Shown: positions 1 through 6,564, counted from the stretch's first letter. The stretch: 6,716 nt of DNA from an uncultured bacterium (GCA_947074225.1 CAMTOX010000109.1:1-6716); one strand, 5' to 3'. Numbers and translations are program-made. Notes: generated by a model not told the origin, from the letters alone.

Positions 1-66
1 GATGTTAGACGTATGCTCTGCCCAACTAATTAATTCAGCGCGACTAATGATTGTAAAGACATTCAT
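1..66 (-). CDS. Possible start of a minus-strand gene, weakly HigB-toxin-like (partial)
   Basis: On the minus strand an ATG at 66-64 opens a frame that runs off the left edge, giving 22 residues that begin MNVFTIISRAELISWAEH. The pattern (I-S-R/K-x-x-L-x-x-aromatic-x-E-x near the N-terminus) resembles the start of HigB-type mRNA-interferase toxins of the RelE/ParE superfamily, which often begin like ISKKxLxxFWExH. This is a resemblance over a few residues from memory, not a domain assignment. A purine-rich stretch (GGAAAAGTTGAAAAAATT) precedes the ATG, with TAAATTTA, one base off the Bacteroides -7 consensus, just upstream. It lies antisense to the non-antiporter-like first part of the forward frame, which supports the idea that this DNA belongs to something other than the antiporter. 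It could also be a chance open frame. Confidence 0.3.
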   Translation of the reverse strand, partial: MNVFTIISRAELISWAEHTSNI

Positions 67-478
67 AATTTTTTCAACTTTTCCACTAAATTTACGATCT
101 TTAACACGATACCATAATAAAATACGCCCATATAAGGTTCCTGGAGGAAAATTTGGTATCTGGTTCTTTACTATACTTGGCTTAGCAGGTGCATTGTTAG
201 CTTTAATATTAAGCTTCATTCCACCATCTCAGATTACTACAGGTAGTCCTGCTGCTTATGTGATAATATTAATTATTGGTAGTGCTGTGTTCTTTGTGAT
301 TCCATTTATTGTCTATGCTTTGCGTAAACCTACATGGAGAGACCCAAAAACTACCTTTGTTCCTTTCGATTGGCAAATTGAAGGACGTAAGGCAGGTGAG
401 AAATCTAAATGGGTTGCAGGTTATGAACCTACAGAAGCTGAAATTCAAGCAGTATTAGATAAAGAGAATAAGGTATAA
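2..478 (+). CDS. C-terminal part of an APC-family amino-acid/amine antiporter (GadC/TyrP type), probably 5'-disrupted
   Basis: From about residue 41 the protein reads as the end of a glutamate:GABA-antiporter-family (APC superfamily) transporter. It has the loop motif RPYKVPGGK (42-50), a hydrophobic helix ending in SFIPP (about 52-75), a second helix (about 84-107), and a cytoplasmic tail of about 50 charged residues. By recollection, E. coli GadC has the same order (NIPGGKG, helix, SFLPP, helix, C-terminal plug). Such proteins swap an external amino acid for the internal decarboxylation product, and the decarboxylase gene follows 180 bp downstream on the same strand. Full-length members are about 470-510 residues, so most of the gene is absent. 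The frame is open to the left edge, but residues 1-38 lack the helix expected before the PGG loop, and the other two forward frames carry stops there. The 5' part has therefore probably been replaced, and the ATG at position 2 is unlikely to be a real start. The substrate (glutamate, tyrosine or another amino acid) cannot be read from this fragment. Confidence 0.75.
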   Translation: MLDVCSAQLINSARLMIVKTFIIFSTFPLNLRSLTRYHNKIRPYKVPGGKFGIWFFTILGLAGALLALILSFIPPSQITTGSPAAYVIILIIGSAVFFVIPFIVYALRKPTWRDPKTTFVPFDWQIEGRKAGEKSKWVAGYEPTEAEIQAVLDKENKV

Positions 479-520
479 TAGACATATAGTATCAATTTAT
501 TCTAAATCTATTTTGAAAGT

Positions 521-574
521 AAATAAGTCAAATAAGAGTTTGCTTGCAATCAATTGTTTGACTTATTTCTTTTT
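521..574 (+). terminator. Intrinsic terminator after the antiporter fragment
   Basis: A perfect 12-bp inverted repeat, AAATAAGTCAAA (521-532) and TTTGACTTATTT (557-568), is followed by CTTTTT. The 24-nt loop holds a small inner hairpin, TTGC-TT-GCAA (540-549). It lies 43 bp past the antiporter stop codon and probably ends that transcript. Because both arms are A/T-rich, it might also terminate weakly in the other direction. Confidence 0.8.
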
Positions 575-607
575 AAAATAATGAGTAATATTCAAAACAA
601 ACTTCTT

Positions 608-629
608 ATCCTATAAAGATAGGATTTTT
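608..629 (+). promoter_or_regulatory. Hairpin plus T-tract just upstream of the decarboxylase (second terminator or leader attenuator)
   Basis: ATCCTAT (608-614), loop AAAG, ATAGGAT (619-625) form a 7-bp stem followed at once by a T-tract that continues as TTTTTAATTTTT. It has the form of an intrinsic terminator but ends only about 30 bp before the decarboxylase ATG. The only -7-like element after it is TAATTTTT (629-636), with no clear -33 partner. The hairpin could be a tandem terminator for upstream transcription, or part of the decarboxylase leader where read-through could be controlled. The sequence does not decide between these. Confidence 0.5.
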
Positions 630-658
630 AATTTTTCAAATGTTAATTCTTTATTATT

Positions 659-2521
659 ATGGATCCAAATAAAAATTTAATTACAGATATAAATGCCCTT
701 TTTTTAGGCCCAAAATCAGAGAATGGCGACTTCTTTAAAGATGTCCTAATAAATTGTGTGAACGACCATCTTTATTGGCGTAAAGATTTCCATCCGGAAG
801 ATGATCCTATTATCTCTTATATGGAAAAAGAACAACCTTCTTACAAAGAGATTCAAGATAAGACACGCCGGGTATTAGATAGCTTGAGTTCTAAATTACG
901 TGAGACTTCAGCTCCTTGGCATTCACCACGTTATTTAGGACATATGAATAGTGAGATTTTACTCTCATCAATTCTTGGCTATATTACTGCAATGTTCTAT
1001 AACTGTAATAACTGTGCTTACGAAGGTTCGCCTGCCACTACTCCTTTAGAAATTGAAGTGGGAATGGATTTGGCAAAACTTCTTGGTTTCGATGCAAACA
1101 AAGCATGGGGCCATGTAACTTGTGATGGTACTATTGCTAATATGGAAGGGTTGTGGTATGCACGTAATATTAGCTCTTTGCCTTTTGCGGTTAAAAAATT
1201 AAAACCTGAATTGGTAGCAGGAAAATCAGATTGGCAACTCTCTAATATGCGTGTTGACGAGATATTAGATTTGGCCGGTAAACTTCAAGATATTTGGAAA
1301 GAGGTGCGCAATAATTCGGTTACTGGCTTAGGAGTAGATGAAAAACAATTGGGTAAATGGATTGTTCCTCAAACAAAACACTATTCATGGGTGAAAGCTG
1401 CCGACGTTATGGGCATTGGATTACAAAATGTAATTGATATCCAAGTTGACGATCATTACCGTATGGATATTGATGTGCTTGAAAAGACTATTAATGGTTT
1501 AATAGAGAAACAAATTCCTGTTTTAGGAGTTGTAGCCGTAATAGGAACTACCGAAGAGGGTGCAGTAGACCATCTGGATAAAGTGGTAGCATTACGTGAA
1601 AAGTTCGAGAAAGAGAAAGGTGTATCGTTCTATATTCATGCCGATGCAGCATATGGTGGATACGGGCAAGCTATCTTTGTGGATGAAAATGGTAAGTTTA
1701 TGGATTATGATGTCTGTGTGAAACGTTTGCATGACGATGGCTTAATTGATAAAGATATTAATTGGCCTACAACAGATATTTATAATGCTTACAAAGCGTT
1801 GGCAAAAGTAGATTCTATTACTATTGACCCTCATAAAATGGGATATGTTCCTTACGCTTGTGGTGGTATTGCCATTAAAGATAAACGTATGGTAGACTTT
1901 ATCTCGTTCTTTGCAGCTTATGTATTTGAGGCAGGTGTAATGTCGCCTATGTTGGTGGGTAGTTATATTCTTGAAGGTTCTAAAGCAGGAGCTTCTGTGG
2001 CGGCAGTATGGGTAGCCCATCAATTGATTCCGCTTAATGTGACAGGTTATGGACGTATTATTGGTGCTAGTGTTAATGGAGCACATAAGTTCTATAATCT
2101 CATCAATAAAACAAAGACTTTAGAAATTAATGGTAAGAAAGTGCGTTTTGAAGCATTAACCGATCCAGATTTCAATATCGTAGACTTTGCTTTCAACCCA
2201 GAAGGTAATACCGATATTGAGGTAATGAATAACTTAACTTTGCAAATATGGCAAGAGAGTTCGGCTACAGGCGCACCTATTCTTAAGAAAGACTTTGTAA
2301 CCTCGCATACTGAACTTACTCACGATGATTATGGCGATGCACCTAAAGATATGGCAATGCGCTTAGGTATCACTGCCGATCAATGGGATAAGGTGGGTAG
2401 TATTAGAGTGTTGCGCTCTTGTGTCTTGTCGCCATACTTTGGTAATCCGAAAGTTACCGAGCAATATTGGGACGATTTCCTCGATAATATGAAGATGAAA
2501 CTTGCGAAACTATTGAAGTAG
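659..2521 (+). CDS. tdc: PLP-dependent tyrosine decarboxylase-type enzyme (TyrDC family, group II decarboxylase)
   Basis: This cytosolic enzyme likely removes the carboxyl group of an aromatic L-amino acid (tyrosine to tyramine, possibly L-dopa to dopamine), consuming a proton. The 620 residues match the Enterococcus/Lactobacillus tyrosine decarboxylases in length and in long blocks recalled from memory: NALFLG near the N-terminus, HMNSE (95-99), EGLWYARNI, ELVAGKSDW, PQTKHYSW, VLGVV, TTEEGAVD. Catalytic features are visible: His241 in TKHYSW stacks on the cofactor ring, Asp329 in HADAAYGGYG pairs with the pyridine nitrogen, Lys393 in DPHKMGY forms the Schiff base, and Tyr421 in AAYVFE fits the mobile-loop catalytic tyrosine. 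It is not the E. coli-type GadB, which is about 466 residues. The ATG at 659 gives an N-terminus matching the family; no Shine-Dalgarno is seen, as is usual in Bacteroidota. It follows an antiporter fragment, the usual partner. Exact substrate is inferred: pocket residues near 111-121 differ from recalled Enterococcus sequence, so another amino acid remains possible. Confidence 0.88.
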   Translation: MDPNKNLITDINALFLGPKSENGDFFKDVLINCVNDHLYWRKDFHPEDDPIISYMEKEQPSYKEIQDKTRRVLDSLSSKLRETSAPWHSPRYLGHMNSEILLSSILGYITAMFYNCNNCAYEGSPATTPLEIEVGMDLAKLLGFDANKAWGHVTCDGTIANMEGLWYARNISSLPFAVKKLKPELVAGKSDWQLSNMRVDEILDLAGKLQDIWKEVRNNSVTGLGVDEKQLGKWIVPQTKHYSWVKAADVMGIGLQNVIDIQVDDHYRMDIDVLEKTINGLIEKQIPVLGVVAVIGTTEEGAVDHLDKVVALREKFEKEKGVSFYIHADAAYGGYGQAIFVDENGKFMDYDVCVKRLHDDGLIDKDINWPTTDIYNAYKALAKVDSITIDPHKMGYVPYACGGIAIKDKRMVDFISFFAAYVFEAGVMSPMLVGSYILEGSKAGASVAAVWVAHQLIPLNVTGYGRIIGASVNGAHKFYNLINKTKTLEINGKKVRFEALTDPDFNIVDFAFNPEGNTDIEVMNNLTLQIWQESSATGAPILKKDFVTSHTELTHDDYGDAPKDMAMRLGITADQWDKVGSIRVLRSCVLSPYFGNPKVTEQYWDDFLDNMKMKLAKLLK

Positions 2522-2540
2522 AAGCTTGTGAACTTTTAAT

Positions 2541-2579
2541 AGAGGTTGGTTAGATCACAGTATCTAACCAACCTCTTTT
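2541..2579 (+). terminator. Strong intrinsic terminator after the decarboxylase
   Basis: A perfect 15-bp inverted repeat (2541-2555 with 2562-2576; arms AGAGGTTGGTTAGAT and ATCTAACCAACCTCT) has a 6-nt loop (CACAGT) and ends in TTTTG. It starts 19 bp after the decarboxylase stop. The long GC-containing stem should end transcription efficiently and separates the decarboxylase from the iron-uptake operon. The T-tract is short (four bases). Confidence 0.88.
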
Positions 2580-2638
2580 GCTTTGTTGCTACTTCGTGTT
2601 ATTGGTCTATCACTATTAATAGTTAGTTTGGAGAGCTA

Positions 2639-2660
2639 AAATCGCAACTTCATGCGATTT
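2639..2660. promoter_or_regulatory. Perfect 8+8 bp palindrome, candidate operator of the xus-like operon
   Basis: AAATCGCA (2639-2646), a 6-bp spacer (ACTTCA) and TGCGATTT (2653-2660) form an exact inverted repeat. No T-tract follows, so it is unlikely to be a terminator. Its right arm overlaps the proposed -33 element at 2658-2661, and the N6 spacing suits a dimeric helix-turn-helix regulator. A regulator bound here could block or recruit RNA polymerase. The motif does not match a regulator I can name and is not a Fur box. Confidence 0.5.
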
Positions 2661-2689
2661 CAGAGATGATTTTATTATCCGACCTTTGC
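2658..2689 (+). promoter_or_regulatory. Bacteroides-type promoter for the xus-like operon
   Basis: TTTC (2658-2661), a 19-bp spacer and GACCTTTGC (2681-2689) fit the Bacteroidota sigma-ABfr consensus TTTG-N19-21-TAnnTTTG with one mismatch in each element. Transcription would start near 2695, giving a leader of about 90 nt before the receptor ATG at 2788. Between the two elements lies an imperfect palindrome at 2665-2679 (GATGAT, three bases, ATTATC), vaguely like half of a Fur site. Confidence 0.55.
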
Positions 2690-2691
2690 AG

Positions 2692-2769
2692 CGTTCAATG
2701 ATATAAGGGTTGAACGATATAAATGAAGCAAAGTAATAACAGTGAAAAGACTGTTATATCAAATGATAT
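2692..2769 (+). promoter_or_regulatory. Leader of the xus-like operon with three inverted repeats
   Basis: The predicted 5' untranslated region holds CGTTCAA (2692-2698) with TTGAACG (2710-2716), loop 11; ATAACAGT (2736-2743) with ACTGTTAT (2750-2757), loop 6; and ATATCA-AA-TGATAT (2756-2769). The second and third share bases 2756-2757, so the full stems cannot form together. No T-tract follows them and I recognise no known riboswitch; in particular there is no room for a cobalamin riboswitch. They may be RNA hairpins or protein sites, or simply chance in A/T-rich DNA. Confidence 0.35.
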
Positions 2770-2782
2770 TAAACCAAAATAG
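2723..2782 (+). CDS. Possible 19-codon upstream ORF ending at the receptor start
   Basis: An ATG at 2723 opens a frame encoding MKQSNNSEKTVISNDIKPK and stops at TAG 2780-2782. The last base of that stop is the first base of the alternative GTG start of the receptor, and the stop lies 5 bp before the preferred ATG. It is within the predicted leader and is polar, with no membrane segment. If translated, it could couple translation to the receptor. No family is recognisable and it may not be expressed. Confidence 0.2.
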   Translation: MKQSNNSEKTVISNDIKPK

Positions 2783-2787
2783 TGTTG

Positions 2788-5184
2788 ATGATAAAACGTA
2801 TTTTACCCCTAATTATTTTCTTTGTAATGGTTGCGGCGAGTGTGGTGGCAAGAAATCCTCACAAAGCTTCTCTATTTGGCAAAGTGCTAGATGAGAATAA
2901 TAAACCGTTAGAGTTTGTGACTATGTTCGTTAAAGAACTAAATGTTCACGCTATAAGCGATGAACAGGGACGTTACCATTTACACTTGCCTCCGGGAACT
3001 CATATCATACGTGTCTATATGTTGAGTTATCAAGAAGAGGTGAAGCAAGTGGAGATAAAACATGGTGAACGTATCTCGGTCGACTTTAAGTTGATGCCTG
3101 AAGCCTCGGAATTAGAGGAGGTAATTGTGGTAGCAAAAGGCGGTGCAACACGTGTTAATGAGTCGGCATTTAATGCTGTGGCTATTGATGCAACAACACT
3201 ACACAATAGCAGCCAAGATTTGGCTACTGCATTGAATAAGATCTCAGGTGTAAAACTTCGCGAGTCGGGAGGTGTTGGTTCAGATATGCAACTCTCTTTA
3301 GATGGGTTCACTGGTAAACATATAAAACTCTTTATTGATGGTGTGCCGCAAGAGGGGGTGGGGAGCTCTTTCTCACTGAATAATATACCTATTAATTTTG
3401 CAGAACGTATAGAGGTTTATAAAGGGGTTGTTCCGGTAGGTTTTGGTAGTGATGCCATTGGTGGAGTGGTTAATATTGTGACAAATAAAAAACAAGGATT
3501 CTTTGTCGATGCTTCTTTAACCTATGGATCTTTCAATACCTGGAAGTCGTCGGTCAATGCCGGACAAACCTTCGCAAACGGATTGACTTATGAGATAAAT
3601 GCTTTTCAGAACTATTCCGACAATAATTATAAAATCCAGACTGCAGTAAAAGATCTTAGCAATGGTCAGATAGATAAGGATAAGATAGAGACGGTGCGTC
3701 GCTTTAACGATACTTATCATAATGAAGCTATCATAGGAAAGATTGGGGTGGTACGTAAATCATGGGCCGACCGCCTATTGTTTACTATGCGCTTTACCAA
3801 TAGCGATAAAGAGATACAGAATGGGGTACGTCAGGAGATTGTATTTGGCGAGAAACGTCGTAAAAGTTATTCGTTAATGCCTTCGGTAGAATATTTAAAG
3901 CGTAATCTTTTTACAGATGGTTTAGATTTAAACTTGACAGTAGGTTACAACTATAATGTATCGCACAACTTAGATACAGCCACACGTAGCTTTAACTGGC
4001 GTGGTGAATCAATATATAATGGCGGAAGCATTGGCGAACAGAGTTATCAGAATAACCGTTATGCATCGAACAATTGGAATGGTACACTGAACTTGACCTA
4101 CCGTTTGGGTGAGATGCATGAGTTTATGTTGAATCATGTGTTGAGTTCGTTCGACCGTAAAACGCTCTCTTCTGTGAATGCCGCCGATAATGCTGCTGTA
4201 GCATCCTCTTTTCCAAAATATTCAATGAAGAATATCTCTGGACTTTCATACCGATTTACCTATCATAACTATTTCAATCTATCGGTATTTGGTAAATATT
4301 ATAATCAACATAGTAGTGGCCCGCGTAATGCTTCTACCACCGGTGGCTTTAGTTATGAGATGTTTTCTGAGAATGTTGGCGCTTTCGGTTATGGTGCTGC
4401 AGGTACTGTATTTATTACAAAAGGACTACAAGCTAAGTTATCGTACGAGAAAGCATATCGCTTACCAACAATCGACGAACTCTTCGGTGATGAGGATCTT
4501 GAGCTAGGAGCTATAGGATTAAAACCAGAGAATAGCCATAATGCTAATGTAAGTTTATCGTATAACCTAGATATTAAGAAGAATGGTTTCTATATAGAGG
4601 GTGGATTTATTTACCGCAATACTAAAGATTATATTCGTCGTACCATCAATAGTTACTCCGGTGGTTTATATTATGGTTTGTACGAGAATCATGGTCGAGT
4701 ACAGACCACTGGTTTCAATGCGGAAGTGCGCTATAACTATTCGCACTGGATACAAGTGGGAGGTAATATGTCTTATCTCAACATTGTAGATAAAGAGAAA
4801 TATGTGGCAGGCAATACCCTACAAGAGAGTACTTCTTATGGTGTTCGTTTACCTAATACTCCATATCTTTTTGCTAATGCCGATGTAAGCTTTGGTGTGA
4901 AAGATTGTTTTGCTAAAGGAAACTTCCTTACTATAACCTATAACTTACAATATGTGCATGAGTTTCCGCTATACTGGGAAACACATGGTAACCAGCGCAA
5001 TAAACAACGTGTGCCAACACAATTGTCGCACGATTTGAGTTTACTCTACAGCATTCAAGAAGGACGTTATAACATCTCTTTAGAATGTATAAACCTTGCC
5101 GATGCAGCTCTTTACGACAATTTTAGCTTGCAAAAAGCTGGTAGAGCATTTTATGGCAAGTTTCGTTTTTATTTCAACAGATAA
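2788..5184 (+). CDS. xusA: TonB-dependent outer-membrane receptor, XusA-like (xenosiderophore uptake)
   Basis: This outer-membrane channel probably imports ferric siderophores using TonB energy. Residues are numbered from the ATG at 2788. There is a signal peptide at 1-21 (MIKR, then a hydrophobic run to SVVA), and a carboxypeptidase-D regulatory-like domain typical of Bacteroidota receptors at about 28-105, including DENNKPLEFVTMFV and DEQGRYHLHLPPG. A TonB-box-like EEVIVVA follows at 110-116. The plug domain spans about 125-233, with LDGFTGKHIKLFIDGVP, ERIEVYKG and DAIGGVVNIVT. The beta-barrel runs from about 236 to the end, closing with the aromatic strand FRFYFNR. The 798 residues are a normal length for a siderophore receptor and shorter than SusC-type glycan importers. 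GTG 2782 or TTG 2785 would add two residues or one; ATG 2788 gives a cleaner signal peptide. A DUF4374 lipoprotein and a PepSY protein follow in operon layout, which points to XusA. The siderophore itself cannot be read from the sequence. Confidence 0.88.
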   Translation: MIKRILPLIIFFVMVAASVVARNPHKASLFGKVLDENNKPLEFVTMFVKELNVHAISDEQGRYHLHLPPGTHIIRVYMLSYQEEVKQVEIKHGERISVDFKLMPEASELEEVIVVAKGGATRVNESAFNAVAIDATTLHNSSQDLATALNKISGVKLRESGGVGSDMQLSLDGFTGKHIKLFIDGVPQEGVGSSFSLNNIPINFAERIEVYKGVVPVGFGSDAIGGVVNIVTNKKQGFFVDASLTYGSFNTWKSSVNAGQTFANGLTYEINAFQNYSDNNYKIQTAVKDLSNGQIDKDKIETVRRFNDTYHNEAIIGKIGVVRKSWADRLLFTMRFTNSDKEIQNGVRQEIVFGEKRRKSYSLMPSVEYLKRNLFTDGLDLNLTVGYNYNVSHNLDTATRSFNWRGESIYNGGSIGEQSYQNNRYASNNWNGTLNLTYRLGEMHEFMLNHVLSSFDRKTLSSVNAADNAAVASSFPKYSMKNISGLSYRFTYHNYFNLSVFGKYYNQHSSGPRNASTTGGFSYEMFSENVGAFGYGAAGTVFITKGLQAKLSYEKAYRLPTIDELFGDEDLELGAIGLKPENSHNANVSLSYNLDIKKNGFYIEGGFIYRNTKDYIRRTINSYSGGLYYGLYENHGRVQTTGFNAEVRYNYSHWIQVGGNMSYLNIVDKEKYVAGNTLQESTSYGVRLPNTPYLFANADVSFGVKDCFAKGNFLTITYNLQYVHEFPLYWETHGNQRNKQRVPTQLSHDLSLLYSIQEGRYNISLECINLADAALYDNFSLQKAGRAFYGKFRFYFNR

Positions 5185-5216
5185 TAAATATAAATAATTT
5201 AATAAACCAATTCAAA

Positions 5217-6554
5217 ATGAAGAAAAGAAATCTATTTGCTCTATTGTCGGCAGTACTGATGATGGGCACAGCATGTACACACGAAGAACCTAATGGTGGA
5301 AATGGAGTTGAAGTGGCTGCAACAAAATTTGTTGTTGCTGCAACAAGTTCTGAAGCAACCTATTTATTAACCATGGATAATTTGAAAACTGGAGCTACAA
5401 GTATATATGGTAACGGATATGAAGTCGATAATGCAACGCACTGGGTGTTTTATGGCAATAAATATGCTTACCGTTTGGTCTATAACCAGGGTAATGCCGG
5501 TATAACTACCTCGTATGTTTTGGATGAGTATGGCGAAATAAAAGAACGTAACATTAATCATGAAATTCAAAACCGTTTCACTACTCATGGTATTTATGGT
5601 GATCAGATTATCACTGCAGCATCTGGTGCTACTGCTCATACTGATGATGCAGGAAATAGCCAATATGGTGTTACTGTTACCAAAATAAATGTGGAGAATC
5701 AAACGTTGAATACTCAAACCTTCATCACTGAAAATATGTTGGGAACCGGCGAATATTGTACTCTATCTGGTATTGTAGAATCAAATGGCAAGATCTTTAC
5801 GGCTGTATGTCCTGAAGGAGTGAGTGTATATGGTATTGCTAACAATAGCCATTTGTTGAGTCAAGAGGCATTAGAACTTGTAAATACTGAAGGTGGTATT
5901 TCGGGAACAGTAAATCCTAACCAAGTGTGGGTAGCTATCTACAATAACTCTGACTTTGAGAATCCAACTATCATTACCGATAATCGTATTAGCTATGCCA
6001 CATCGCGCTACCGCTCTCAATATTATCCTAACATCGCAGCAGACGATGCAGGTAATGTTTATGTATTCTCTTCTAGCTATTCAACAGTACAAGAGGGTAT
6101 TCAGAAAACAAATTTACCTTCTGGAGTATTGAAGATTAATGCTGGTGGAACAACATTTGATAGCGATTATTACGTAAACTTTGAGGATGCTTCTGTGGCC
6201 GATCGTGCTATGTATCGTGTATGGCATATTAAAGATGATTATTTCTTGATGCAGATGTATACTGACAAAGGTGACGATAAATCGCATACCGTAAATACAA
6301 ATAGCTTAGGTATTTTCAAGGCTTCAAGCCGTAGCTTTTCTTGGGTAAATGGCTTACCTGCAGCAGATGTTATTAACTCTATGAGCCGTAATGCCTATTG
6401 TCACGATGGAGTAGCTTATATAGGTATTGCAACAACAGAAGAGGGAGCACAACCAACAATATATGTAATAGACCCTGTTACGGCTACTGCTACTACAGGT
6501 GCTGTAGTAACTTCAACTGCAATATCGGCTATGGGTCAGTTAACAAACCAATAA
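5217..6554 (+). CDS. xusB: DUF4374 surface lipoprotein, XusB-like siderophore-binding protein
   Basis: A 445-residue lipoprotein of the DUF4374 family. The N-terminus MKKRNLFALLSAVLMMGTAC is a type II signal peptide with the lipidated Cys20. The next residues, THEEPN, include an acidic pair that resembles the Bacteroidota lipoprotein export signal, so surface display is likely. Family-typical stretches are ATSSEATYLLTMDNL (42-56), SRYRSQYYPNIAADDAGNVY (about 263-282) followed by VFSSSYS, LPSGVLKI, and IYVIDPVTATATTG (415-428). They recur as strand-turn units, consistent with the beta-propeller fold reported for XusB. In B. thetaiotaomicron, XusB binds enterobactin-type siderophores at the surface and works with the XusA receptor. 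The gene begins 32 bp after the receptor stop with no terminator between, and the PepSY gene follows after 10 bp, so the three are almost certainly co-transcribed. The ligand is inferred from the family and not seen directly. Confidence 0.88.
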   Translation: MKKRNLFALLSAVLMMGTACTHEEPNGGNGVEVAATKFVVAATSSEATYLLTMDNLKTGATSIYGNGYEVDNATHWVFYGNKYAYRLVYNQGNAGITTSYVLDEYGEIKERNINHEIQNRFTTHGIYGDQIITAASGATAHTDDAGNSQYGVTVTKINVENQTLNTQTFITENMLGTGEYCTLSGIVESNGKIFTAVCPEGVSVYGIANNSHLLSQEALELVNTEGGISGTVNPNQVWVAIYNNSDFENPTIITDNRISYATSRYRSQYYPNIAADDAGNVYVFSSSYSTVQEGIQKTNLPSGVLKINAGGTTFDSDYYVNFEDASVADRAMYRVWHIKDDYFLMQMYTDKGDDKSHTVNTNSLGIFKASSRSFSWVNGLPAADVINSMSRNAYCHDGVAYIGIATTEEGAQPTIYVIDPVTATATTGAVVTSTAISAMGQLTNQ

Positions 6555-6564
6555 TAGTTGAAAC

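Noticed and set aside
1742..2086. Minus-strand open frame of 114 codons inside the decarboxylase gene
   Set aside because: It is antisense to strongly conserved catalytic sequence, rich in His, Cys and Thr, and has no recognisable domain.
659..2521. Calling the decarboxylase an E. coli-type glutamate decarboxylase (GadB)
   Set aside because: GadB is about 466 residues; length and motif blocks here fit the 620-residue tyrosine decarboxylase family instead, although the upstream fragment looks GadC-like.
2580..2781. Cobalamin riboswitch upstream of the TonB receptor
   Set aside because: The leader after the predicted promoter is only about 90 nt and I see no B12-box motif.
3030..3720. Two minus-strand open frames inside the receptor gene (3030-3311 and 3517-3720)
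   Set aside because: Both are antisense to the plug and early barrel, which read as normal protein on the plus strand.
4289..4789. Two plus-strand open frames of 72 and 62 codons inside the receptor gene
   Set aside because: They are out of frame with a continuous, convincing beta-barrel and resemble no protein.
2782..5184. Calling the receptor and lipoprotein a SusC/SusD glycan-uptake pair
   Set aside because: The receptor is about 200 residues shorter than SusC proteins, and the lipoprotein has DUF4374 motifs and no sign of the helical SusD fold.
5367..5717. Minus-strand open frame of 116 codons inside the lipoprotein gene
   Set aside because: It is antisense to DUF4374 coding sequence and has Ile/Ser/Thr-rich shadow composition.
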